From the NCBI GenBank assembly GCA_029982105.1, contig JARRCQ010000075.1:1-7345 (forward strand): a DNA stretch of 7,345 nucleotides, read 5' to 3'. A model generated the notes under the pieces. It was not told the origin of the DNA and did no database searches. It saw nothing but the letters and a program-made list of their open reading frames with translations. Source of the DNA: Candidatus Atribacteria bacterium (GTDB taxonomy: Bacteria; Atribacterota; Atribacteria; Atribacterales; Caldatribacteriaceae). Positions 1-5,273 of the stretch are shown piece after piece. How positions within the stretch are numbered: the first letter of the stretch is position 1; the number at the start of each line of letters is the position of its first letter. A program made the translations under genes and the position numbers.

Positions 1-546
1 TATCATCATACAGCCAATAGGGCCTGCTCCAATAATACACAGAGTATCTCCCACCCCCAAGTTAGCCATCTCCAGCCCATTAATGGCACAAGCCAAAGGT
101 TCAGCCAAAGATGCTTCATCAAAAGAAAGTTTTTCTGGGATTTTATGCACTGACCCCTGTTCTACAGATAAGGAATTGAGTAGAATATATTGAGCAAAGC
201 CTCCCGGGAACTGATAACCAATGGCATAGTTTATAGCGCAGTTAGTTCCCATTCCATTCTGACACCAAAAACATTTTCCACAGGGAACATCTGCTCCTAT
301 CGCTACCCTATCTCCTACTTTAAATTTTTCTACTCCTTTTCCTACTTCTACCACAACACCTGCGATCTCATGACCAATAATGTGGGGAAACTTAACTCGA
401 GGATTGCCAGAGTGCATAATTCGGATATCTGAGCCACAAACTGCACAGGATTTAACTTTTACCAGTACCTCTCCTTCTCTCACCCTATAATCTTCTACTT
501 CCTTTACCGCCAACCGGTCTATATCTTCTAAAAGAGCAGCTTTCAT
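1..546 (-). CDS. Zinc-dependent medium-chain alcohol/polyol dehydrogenase, N-terminal 182 residues (cut by left edge)
   Basis: Cytosolic NAD(P)-dependent oxidoreductase of the zinc-containing alcohol/sorbitol/threonine dehydrogenase group. The frame is open from an ATG at 544-546 to base 1, so the C-terminal part lies outside. The GroES-like catalytic domain shows Cys37 in VCGSDIR and His59-Glu60 in PHIIGHE. A lobe with Cys89, Cys92, Cys95 and Cys103 has the CX2CX2CX7C spacing of the structural zinc site. Glu149 in AEPLACAINGLE is the probable further catalytic-zinc ligand, as in sorbitol dehydrogenase-like enzymes. The Rossmann domain begins at GAGPIG (173-178). AAGGAGA at 554-560 lies 7 bases before the ATG and supports this start. 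The gene is 416 bases from the upstream OsmC gene, behind several hairpins, so it is probably transcribed separately. The substrate cannot be read from this fragment; a polyol, threonine or a simple alcohol are all possible. Family assignment is firm, substrate is unknown. Confidence 0.93.
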   Translation of the reverse strand, partial: MKAALLEDIDRLAVKEVEDYRVREGEVLVKVKSCAVCGSDIRIMHSGNPRVKFPHIIGHEIAGVVVEVGKGVEKFKVGDRVAIGADVPCGKCFWCQNGMGTNCAINYAIGYQFPGGFAQYILLNSLSVEQGSVHKIPEKLSFDEASLAEPLACAINGLEMANLGVGDTLCIIGAGPIGCMMI

Positions 547-568
547 CACTCTGTCTCCTTCCTATTGA

Positions 569-594
569 GGAAAAATACCTGCTGGCATTTTTCC
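569..594 (-). promoter_or_regulatory. Hairpin just upstream of the dehydrogenase ribosome binding site
   Basis: On the minus strand the arms GGAAAAAUGCC and GGUAUUUUUCC form an 11-bp stem, including one G-U pair, around the 4-base loop AGCA. The outer 8 bp are perfect. The stem ends about 7 bases before the purine-rich stretch GGAAGGAGA at 554-562. It could be a leader hairpin affecting ribosome access, or a palindromic operator for a dimeric repressor. The sequence does not decide between these. Confidence 0.5.
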
Positions 595-683
595 TTGCTA
601 TTTATAATGAGCTACAAATAAACTAGATAATATACCCTTTGTCTCAGTTTATTTGGGTTTAATCTTTGTGCATTTATTTTCCG

Positions 684-711
684 AAGGGTTATAGAGGAAC
701 TATTTCCCCTT
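684..711 (-). promoter_or_regulatory. Small hairpin in the dehydrogenase leader
   Basis: The arms aaggg (684-688) and ccctt (707-711) enclose a second stem, atag (691-694) with ctat (700-703), around a 5-base loop. The structure is moderate in strength and could fold on either strand. Function unknown; it is one of a series of hairpins in this gap. Confidence 0.3.
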
Positions 712-739
712 AGTTTAGGCTCCTGACAAAAACATTCTG

Positions 740-794
740 TAGTGAGAAACGTGGAGGTTATAGGAATATAAACTCCCCCTATTGTCTCTCACTA
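740..794 (-). promoter_or_regulatory. Hairpin with two mutually exclusive inner pairings in the dehydrogenase leader
   Basis: An 8-bp perfect outer stem joins tagtgaga (740-747) and tctcacta (787-794). Inside, two alternatives compete: ggaggtt (753-759) with aactcc (771-776), one base bulged, or atagg (760-764) with cctat (778-782). The two inner stems cross, so they cannot coexist in a simple hairpin. That is compatible with a switching leader but proves nothing. It matches no riboswitch I know. Confidence 0.35.
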
Positions 795-826
795 AAAACA
801 TCGGAGTACCCTCCCCCAGTGTTTTT
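794..826 (-). terminator. Possible weak intrinsic terminator on the minus strand
   Basis: The arms aaaaaca (794-800) and tgttttt (820-826) enclose ggag/ctcc (803-806 with 811-814). Read on the minus strand, the hairpin ends in GAUGUUUUU, so a U run closes the stem, as in A-tract/U-tract terminators. The GC core is only 4 bp and the U run lies inside the stem. It could end the long operon's transcript or attenuate a leader. Base 794 is shared with the preceding hairpin, so the two would compete only slightly. Confidence 0.3.
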
Positions 827-830
827 GGAT

Positions 831-846
831 TTGATTTTTCAATCAA
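831..846. repeat. Short inverted repeat, 6-bp arms
   Basis: The arms ttgatt (831-836) and aatcaa (841-846) are separated by a 4-base loop. The repeat is AT-rich, weak and has no assigned role. It lies between the 20-bp palindrome and the possible terminator at 794-826. Confidence 0.25.
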
Positions 847-864
847 TTCTGTTTTCAGTATCGC

Positions 865-906
865 GCCATAGGTGCTGAGAAAGGTGCCTTTCTCAGCACC
901 TATGGC
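865..906. repeat. Perfect 20-bp inverted repeat with a 2-base centre, followed on the plus strand by a T-rich tract
   Basis: The left arm at 865-884 is the exact reverse complement of the right arm at 887-906, with TG between them. Transcribed in either direction it would form a very stable hairpin; the innermost pairs would open to make a loop. On the plus strand it is followed by a T-rich stretch at about 907-939, the layout of a rho-independent terminator for plus-strand transcripts. On the minus strand, the direction of the flanking genes, an A-rich tract precedes it and no U tract follows. It lies 56 bases past the OsmC stop codon. It may protect the 3' end of the operon mRNA, block antisense transcription, or be a small repeat element; I cannot tell which. 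Confidence 0.8.
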
Positions 907-962
907 TTTCTTCTTAACTTTTTATGTTTTTATTTTTTCTACTTATGTCGTAAGCTACCTGG

Positions 963-1397
963 TTATAAAATAACCTTCCCTTCCACTTTAGTGCCATTTT
1001 TTAAAGTGTCAGAAACTGGACAACGCTTGTCTACTTCCTCTGCAAACTCTTGCAAATCTTTATCGCTGATATTACCGCTCACTTTGATTTGGTATCGAAC
1101 AGCTAATAATCCTGGACGCACCTGGTCATATTGCCCCATAAAACCTCGAGGGTCTAAGTCTCCTTCTATCTCCACCTGTATTTTATCGATAGGTAAATTC
1201 TTTTCCTGAGCTACCACTCGGGCGACAATTCCCAGGCATCCTGCAAGAGAAGCCAATAATCCTTCCACTGGATTACAAGCACTATCTTCTCCACCTAAAG
1301 AAGGCGGTTCATCAAAGGAAAGAGCAAAATTCCTCACTTGAGTATCTACCCGTAAACCCTTTTTCCATTCTCCAGTAACTTTAAAAGTATTAAGCAT
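963..1397 (-). CDS. OsmC/Ohr-family thiol-dependent peroxidase-like protein
   Basis: A 144-residue cytosolic protein of the OsmC superfamily, usual length. Characterised members reduce organic hydroperoxides or H2O2 with a pair of conserved cysteines and act as dimers. The two expected cysteines are Cys54 in LLASLAGCLG and Cys126 in DKRCPVSDTL. Glu45 in the preceding NPVEGLLAS segment matches the conserved glutamate near the first cysteine. An extra cysteine, Cys41, lies just before it. The N-terminal beta-rich part carries Arg16 and Arg22, one of which may be the family's active-site arginine. The ATG at 1395-1397 has AAAGGAGG (1405-1412) seven bases upstream, placed directly after the stop of the previous gene, so translation is probably coupled. 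It is the last gene of the apparent operon. The peroxide substrate, and whether it belongs to the OsmC, Ohr or YhfA-like subgroup, are not resolved; a general OsmC call is safest. Confidence 0.92.
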   Translation of the reverse strand: MLNTFKVTGEWKKGLRVDTQVRNFALSFDEPPSLGGEDSACNPVEGLLASLAGCLGIVARVVAQEKNLPIDKIQVEIEGDLDPRGFMGQYDQVRPGLLAVRYQIKVSGNISDKDLQEFAEEVDKRCPVSDTLKNGTKVEGKVIL

Positions 1398-1412
1398 TAG
1401 ACTTCCTCCTTT

Positions 1413-2000
1413 CTAAATGTTTTCTTCTCGAGGTAAACAAAGTATCTCTTTAATTTTCAAATCGAAGAAAGAATTTTGATGAGCAGCTCTAAGGAGAATA
1501 GCAGTATCCACTCCTTTGCTGTTACCTCCCATAGAGATAACATCTTCTGTGGTGGGAATAACTCCACCATCAGCAGCCATAATAGCTACTTCCACCGCTA
1601 CTTTAAAGCCCTGAGAGATGCGCCGATAGCTCTCGGCAATTACTTCTGGGATACTCACTCCTCCAAATTTTTGCCGGAAAGAGCGGCTTACTCCACTTAA
1701 AGCGTGGGAGCTCATAACGATTTTAACTCCCTTTTCTTCCAGCTCTTTTCTTCGAGAAGGAGGAAAAGATATATTATCTCCGCCGGAGAAACCAGCGTGA
1801 TAAGTAACCATAATTAAGTTACCAGAGTAGCCTATCTCTCGAGATTTACTTTCCAAAGCCAAAACAGTATCTCCAGAGCGAGAAGCTACTACAATATATC
1901 TTATCTCTAACTCTTTCGCCCTTTGTAAAGCGATATTTAGAGTAACTAACGTGTTATCTGGACCAGAGTGAGAAAAATACCAGATTTTTTTCTCTTCCAT
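1413..2000 (-). CDS. Stand-alone pyruvate kinase C-terminal (alpha/beta) domain-like protein
   Basis: A 195-residue protein resembling the free-standing pyruvate kinase alpha/beta-domain family found in archaea and anaerobic bacteria. It has only the fold of the allosteric C-terminal domain of pyruvate kinase; there is no catalytic barrel, so it should not make pyruvate. Features typical of this family are SGPDNTLVTLNIALQRAKE (12-30), IRYIVVASRSGDT (33-45) similar to the domain's nucleotide-like fold start, HALSGVSRSFRQKFGG (99-114), VEVAIMAADGGVIPT (137-150) and FFDLKIKEI (178-186). No signal peptide or membrane segment is visible. The ATG at 1998-2000 is preceded by AGAGGT, which overlaps the phoU stop codon (TAGAGG), with 11 bases between the genes. 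No biochemical function is established for this family. A ligand-sensing role is a guess drawn from the allosteric role of the domain in pyruvate kinase. The family call is strong, function unknown. Confidence 0.85.
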   Translation of the reverse strand: MEEKKIWYFSHSGPDNTLVTLNIALQRAKELEIRYIVVASRSGDTVLALESKSREIGYSGNLIMVTYHAGFSGGDNISFPPSRRKELEEKGVKIVMSSHALSGVSRSFRQKFGGVSIPEVIAESYRRISQGFKVAVEVAIMAADGGVIPTTEDVISMGGNSKGVDTAILLRAAHQNSFFDLKIKEILCLPREENI

Positions 2001-2011
2001 TTCTTTTACCT

Positions 2012-2680
2012 CTACTGATGTAGTTCTATCAATTCTCCGGTTTCCATATAATAAATACGCTCGGTAATATTGGTGACATGGTCTCCAATTCTTTCTAAGT
2101 AGCGGGCAACCATTAAAATCCAGATAGCCTGGCGAGCAACGCTGGGATCTTTTTCTATGTGCTCTATCACTTCTTCATGAACCGAACGATAAAGAGCATC
2201 TACCTGATCATCGGCTTCTACCACTTTTTGCACTATGGTCAAATCTCTCTGTACAAAAGCGGTGATAGCCTCTTCTAACATTTGTCTCACTAAATCCGCC
2301 ATTTTCGGCACATCCACAAGTGGTTTAAATAAAGGTTTTTCTACCAAGCGAATGCTGAATTTAGCGATATCAACAGAGTAATCACCAATCCTCTCCACAT
2401 CGGTAATAACTTTCAATATAGCCGCAATCACTCGAAGATCTTTAGCTACTGGTTGCTGTAAAGCAATAAGCGATAAGCATCTCTCCTCAATTTTAAAGTT
2501 AAAATCATCCACTACGTCATCCAAAGCAATAGCTTCTTCTGCCTTCTCTGTACTTCTCTCTTTAAGAGATTCAATAGCCAATTGCAACATTTTTTCTGCT
2601 GCATGAGTCATGCTGACTAAATCTTCTTGTAACTCTTTTAATTGTTGAGTAAAGCGTTCTCGAACGATTTCCATTATCAT
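2012..2680 (-). CDS. phoU: Phosphate signalling regulator PhoU
   Basis: A 222-residue protein of usual PhoU length, built of two similar three-helix repeats. Each repeat carries the metal-cluster signature: ERIGDYSVD at 96-104 and ERIGDHVTN at 196-204. The first repeat also has the family's QPVAKDLR (76-83). In known bacteria PhoU is a peripheral cytoplasmic protein that damps phosphate uptake and PhoR/PhoB-type signalling by contacting the Pst transporter and the sensor kinase. Neither is present here; the neighbours are a metallophosphoesterase and a pyruvate-kinase-C-like protein, so its partner must be encoded elsewhere or be unusual. Two starts are plausible: ATG at 2678-2680 (AAGGGG seven bases upstream) and ATG at 2672-2674 (GGGGG six bases upstream). 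They differ by two residues. The gap to the upstream gene is 18 bases, consistent with cotranscription. Confidence 0.95.
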   Translation of the reverse strand: MIMEIVRERFTQQLKELQEDLVSMTHAAEKMLQLAIESLKERSTEKAEEAIALDDVVDDFNFKIEERCLSLIALQQPVAKDLRVIAAILKVITDVERIGDYSVDIAKFSIRLVEKPLFKPLVDVPKMADLVRQMLEEAITAFVQRDLTIVQKVVEADDQVDALYRSVHEEVIEHIEKDPSVARQAIWILMVARYLERIGDHVTNITERIYYMETGELIELHQ

Positions 2681-2693
2681 CCCCCTTCCCCTT
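2681..2693 (-). promoter_or_regulatory. Double ribosome binding site before phoU
   Basis: The minus strand reads AAGGGGAAGGGGG directly before ATGATAATG. The first block (2688-2693) is 7 bases from the ATG at 2680; the second (2681-2685) is 6 bases from the ATG at 2674. The site therefore does not decide between the two starts, and either or both may be used. Confidence 0.5.
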
Positions 2694-2698
2694 ATTAA

Positions 2699-3178
2699 TC
2701 AGATATTAACTAATTTTGCCACTTTTTTCTCTAAATCGCAAAGAGCTAAGGTGGGTTTTCCATTAAGGAGACCGCATACCTCGCCTGGGTTAATCAGGAA
2801 AACCCCGTTTTCCTCTTTTATCACCGCTTCATGGGTATGTCCATATACTACCAGATTATATTTTTTACTTTCAAAAGCCAACTTTGCTGGTAAATAAAAA
2901 TGGGAAACCCAGATGCGAAAACCATTTCTTTCTCCTTCCCAAAAAGAAGAATTTACCTTCCCCCCCGATTTTTGAAAAAGGCCTAATATCTCTCCATCAT
3001 TATTACCCAATACCCCTTCCCAAGGGATAGAAGAACGAGAGAGAAGTGCTACTGAAAAGGGAGCTACGTAATCTCCAGCATGAAGGATTAAATCCACTTT
3101 TTCCTTTTCCAAAATATCCAAAGCTTTTTGGATTAGAGAAAGATTGTCATGGCTATCAGATAAAATCCCCACTTTCAT
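2699..3178 (-). CDS. YfcE/MJ0936-family metallophosphoesterase
   Basis: A 159-residue cytosolic phosphodiesterase-like protein, full length for the small YfcE/MJ0936 group of calcineurin-like phosphoesterases. Characterised members cleave model phosphodiesters using two divalent metals; the natural substrate is usually unknown. All metal-ligand motifs are visible in order: Asp8 and His10 (SDSHDN), Asp36 (HAGDY), Asn59 or Asn60 (GNND), His93 (VSHF), and His114/His116 (GHTH). No signal peptide or membrane segment is present. The ATG at 3176-3178 has GGGAGG (3186-3191) seven bases upstream, next to the TGA of the nitroreductase gene, so coupling is likely. Lying beside phoU, it might act on a phosphate-containing metabolite or signal nucleotide; that is inference from position only. 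Confidence 0.93.
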   Translation of the reverse strand: MKVGILSDSHDNLSLIQKALDILEKEKVDLILHAGDYVAPFSVALLSRSSIPWEGVLGNNDGEILGLFQKSGGKVNSSFWEGERNGFRIWVSHFYLPAKLAFESKKYNLVVYGHTHEAVIKEENGVFLINPGEVCGLLNGKPTLALCDLEKKVAKLVNI

Positions 3179-3191
3179 TTTGCATCCTCCC

Positions 3192-3686
3192 TCAAAATTT
3201 ATCCCAGTGTAAAACTTCCTCCAAAATCCTCTTTCTCGGTGGGGAAGGTTCTACCTCGGGATATCCTAAGGCTATTAAGCTTACCAAACGATGACTATCT
3301 GGAACACCAAGGATTTTAGCTACCTGCGAAGCATAGGGTGTTTTATCACCAGCTATCCAGCAAGAGCCTAACCCCAAGGCTCGAGCAGCAATGAGAATAT
3401 TTTCTGTAGCAGCACAACCATCTTCCAGATAGAAGTAAGTATTGCGGCAAAATACTGCTATACAAACTGGAGAATGAGCAATAAATCTTCCATAATCAGT
3501 GGTATTAGCAATTTCTTTTCGCTTGATATGGTCAGTCACTACTATAAATTCCCAGGGCTGAAAATTATTAGCCGAAGGAGCCAGACGTGCGCAATCTATT
3601 ATCTGCTCAATTTTTTCTTTTTCCACTGGTAAGTCCTTAAACTGACGAACTGAACGTCTCTTCTTTATCACCTCTAAGGTTTCCAT
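3192..3686 (-). CDS. Nitroreductase-family FMN oxidoreductase
   Basis: A 164-residue cytosolic flavoprotein of the nitroreductase superfamily, at the short end of the family and typical of anaerobe versions. Members bind FMN at a dimer interface and reduce nitro compounds, quinones or other acceptors with NAD(P)H. The FMN-phosphate-binding start is RRSVRQF (10-16). PSANNFQPW (37-45) is the second conserved flavin-contact region. GLGSCWIAG (105-113) and ALGYPEVEP (139-147) form the C-terminal flavin-binding part. The ATG at 3684-3686 overlaps the TAA of the DUF763 gene by one base (TAATG), and AGGAGG (3694-3699) lies seven bases upstream inside that gene's end. This is strong evidence for coupled translation. 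Substrate is not predictable; subfamilies in this superfamily include enzymes with quite different chemistry. Confidence 0.93.
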   Translation of the reverse strand: METLEVIKKRRSVRQFKDLPVEKEKIEQIIDCARLAPSANNFQPWEFIVVTDHIKRKEIANTTDYGRFIAHSPVCIAVFCRNTYFYLEDGCAATENILIAARALGLGSCWIAGDKTPYASQVAKILGVPDSHRLVSLIALGYPEVEPSPPRKRILEEVLHWDKF

Positions 3687-4774
3687 TATCTTGCCTCCTG
3701 ATTGGTTAAAAGCTTAAGTTGTTTATACATTTTATTCTTATCAGCGGGTGAAGTCCGAGAGTGCTGTACCACTTTAGTAAAAAACTCTATGGTTTCCTGG
3801 TAAGTTTCTCGGTCTACAGGAAAGGGAATCCCATCTTTCCCTCCATGAGCAAAAGAAAAGCTCACTGGGTCAGTAAAACTGGGAGAAGCTCCTATCACTA
3901 CCTCGGTGGTGAGAGCTAAAGCTCGTAAAGTCTTAGGACCCACACCGGGAAGAGCTAAAAGACTTTCAAAATTTTGAGGCTTTTTTTCATAAATCATCTG
4001 TAAAGTTTTATCTATTCTCCCCAGATTAAAATCTCCTTCTTTTATAAAATGGCGAGAAGGAAGAGAAAAATGAGGAATAAGAGTTATATCTTTCTTTACC
4101 TTTTCTGGTTTTTCCTGGGCTAATTCTACTATACCATTTCTGCAATCCGTGCTTTCCCGAGCAACCAAATTGAGAACTTGTTCTTCTTTTTTCTCTCCCC
4201 AAATCCCCTGGTGAGGTTCACAAACCAAATCTTTCACTCCTTCTCCCCACCAGTGATAACGACGGGCATATTTATTATCGGGGTTCATACCTTGTTGCAC
4301 TACTGCCCACTTTCCTGAAGAGGTAAAAAAGAAGGTGTGATGGTAAAGACTATATCCATCTTGGAGAGCTGAATTATCCACTTTAGCTGACATGCGACTC
4401 AGATAAACCATCTGGTCAGCAAAAGAAAAGGCATTTTTTTGGGCATAAATGTGAATTTCTTCAGGGGTCTTGCGAGAAGTAGCCCCCTTTCCTCCACAGA
4501 TGAAAAGCCGTAGATCCTTTTCTTTGCCTCTTATTCCCTCTTTTAACGCTCCACACAAGGTAGTAGTTAAACCACTGGAATGCCAATCAAAGCCCAGAAG
4601 GCAACCTAAAGATTGGAAAAAAACCGGATCAGAAATCCGCCGCAGTACTTCTTCCGGCCCAAAAAATTCTACTATAGCTTCGACAATCAAACCTCCCAAG
4701 ACTTTCATCCGTTCAAAAAGCCAAGGAGGACACTTTCCCCCATGAAGAGGAAGGTCAGCAAAAGCTTTTTTCAC
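3686..4774 (-). CDS. DUF763 protein with helix-hairpin-helix motif, function unknown
   Basis: A 362-residue protein of the DUF763 family, found mainly in archaea and thermophilic or anaerobic bacteria, with no established activity that I know of. Family landmarks are DLPLHGGKCPPWLFERM (7-23), ISDPVFFQSLGCLLGFDWHSSGLTT (47-71), CGGKGATSRKTPEEI (93-107), SALQDGYSLYHHTF (135-148), WAVVQQGMN (156-164) and FTDPVSFSFAHGGKDGIPF (300-318). Residues 272-288 (LLALPGVGPKTLRALAL) form a helix-hairpin-helix like those of DNA glycosylases and other DNA-binding proteins, so nucleic acid binding is likely. Conserved His, Asp and Lys residues near the N-terminus could be catalytic, but that is inference. No membrane segment is seen. 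The start is GTG at 4772-4774; AAAGGAG (4783-4789), 8 bases upstream, overlaps the stop of the adenosine-specific kinase gene. The next nitroreductase gene overlaps it by one base. Confidence 0.9.
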   Translation of the reverse strand: MKKAFADLPLHGGKCPPWLFERMKVLGGLIVEAIVEFFGPEEVLRRISDPVFFQSLGCLLGFDWHSSGLTTTLCGALKEGIRGKEKDLRLFICGGKGATSRKTPEEIHIYAQKNAFSFADQMVYLSRMSAKVDNSALQDGYSLYHHTFFFTSSGKWAVVQQGMNPDNKYARRYHWWGEGVKDLVCEPHQGIWGEKKEEQVLNLVARESTDCRNGIVELAQEKPEKVKKDITLIPHFSLPSRHFIKEGDFNLGRIDKTLQMIYEKKPQNFESLLALPGVGPKTLRALALTTEVVIGASPSFTDPVSFSFAHGGKDGIPFPVDRETYQETIEFFTKVVQHSRTSPADKNKMYKQLKLLTNQEAR

Positions 4775-4782
4775 TCACAGCA

Positions 4783-4789
4783 CTCCTTT
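4783..4789 (-). promoter_or_regulatory. Ribosome binding site fixing the GTG start of the DUF763 gene
   Basis: AAAGGAG on the minus strand is 8 bases from the GTG at 4772-4774. There is no in-frame ATG near it, and the first conserved segment (DLPLHGG) begins seven residues into the protein, so the GTG start agrees with the family. The site overlaps the TAA of the preceding gene, which suggests translational coupling. Confidence 0.7.
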
Positions 4790-5270
4790 AAATTTTATAG
4801 CCAATCCGGCGCAATAAAGCCTTGCGATCAGAAATTTCTTTTTCTCCCTCTATTCCTTTACTATTAAACCCATCTATTACCCCCATTACTCCCCTACCCT
4901 GTTCAGTTTCCGCTATGACTACCTCTACAGGATTAGCAGTAGCACAATATATATGGCACACTTCAGGAACCATCTTCACCGCGTTAAGAACATTAATAGG
5001 ATAGCCTTCTTTCAAGAAAATTATAAAAATGTGACCTGCCGATATATTCCAGGCATTACTCTTGGCTAACTCAGTGAGTTCCTCATCGTTCCCGGCATAA
5101 CGAACTAAGCACGGTCCTGAAGACTCACAAAAAGCTAAACCAAACTTTAAATGAGGAGAGGAGGTTATCAGGGTCTCGTAGAGGTCTTCTACTGTTTTAA
5201 TAAAATGAGCCTGTCCTAAAATTAAATTATAACCTTGAGGGTTCTCAATTTTCACTATTTTTTCTTCCAT
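4788..5270 (-). CDS. Adenosine-specific kinase family protein
   Basis: A 160-residue protein matching the small adenosine-specific kinase family over its whole length. The family is unrelated to the ribokinase-type adenosine kinases; its name rests on work with a hyperthermophile archaeal member, and its role in bacteria is not well established. Characteristic segments are LILGQAHFIKTVEDLYE (16-32), KFGLAFCESSGPCLVR (42-57), GNDEEL (60-65), AGHIFII (78-84), NVLNAVKMVPEVCHIYCATANP (93-114, conserved core), GRGVMGVIDG (125-134) and a C-terminal DRKALLRRIGYK (148-159). No signal peptide or membrane segment is visible. The ATG at 5268-5270 lies 3 bases after the ATPase stop codon; a GGGGG block (5279-5283) inside the end of the ATPase gene, 8 bases upstream, serves as ribosome binding site. 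The predicted reaction is phosphorylation of adenosine to AMP, which would support purine salvage; I treat that as family-based, not shown. Confidence 0.9.
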   Translation of the reverse strand: MEEKIVKIENPQGYNLILGQAHFIKTVEDLYETLITSSPHLKFGLAFCESSGPCLVRYAGNDEELTELAKSNAWNISAGHIFIIFLKEGYPINVLNAVKMVPEVCHIYCATANPVEVVIAETEQGRGVMGVIDGFNSKGIEGEKEISDRKALLRRIGYKI

Positions 5271-5273
5271 ATT

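Larger units (their letters stand above)
547..962. other. 416-base non-coding region with several hairpins between OsmC and dehydrogenase genes
   Basis: I see no convincing coding sequence here. The stretch holds a run of inverted repeats at 569-594, 684-711, 740-794, 794-826, 831-846 and 865-906, and a T-rich tract at about 907-939. If transcribed on the minus strand, most of it would be the 5' leader of the dehydrogenase and/or the 3' end of the OsmC operon. Several AT-rich -10-like words occur on the minus strand (TATATT, TATAAA and TATAAC types), but none has a good -35 at 16-18 bases, so I name no promoter. I recognise no known riboswitch class. Confidence 0.7.

Noticed and set aside
190..432. 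Plus-strand 80-residue open frame at the left end
   Set aside because: It lies opposite the dehydrogenase gene, whose minus-strand frame carries intact zinc-binding and Rossmann motifs.
600..660. AT-rich -10-like words as a dehydrogenase promoter
   Set aside because: No acceptable -35 hexamer sits at 16-18 bases from any of them, so a promoter call would be guesswork.
871..890. CTGAGA and GGTGC words resembling part of a thiamine pyrophosphate riboswitch
   Set aside because: The words lie inside the perfect palindrome, and the other conserved blocks of the TPP element are absent.
865..906. Terminal repeat of an insertion sequence or MITE
   Set aside because: No transposase, no flanking target duplication and only one copy are visible; it remains possible only through a genome-wide search.
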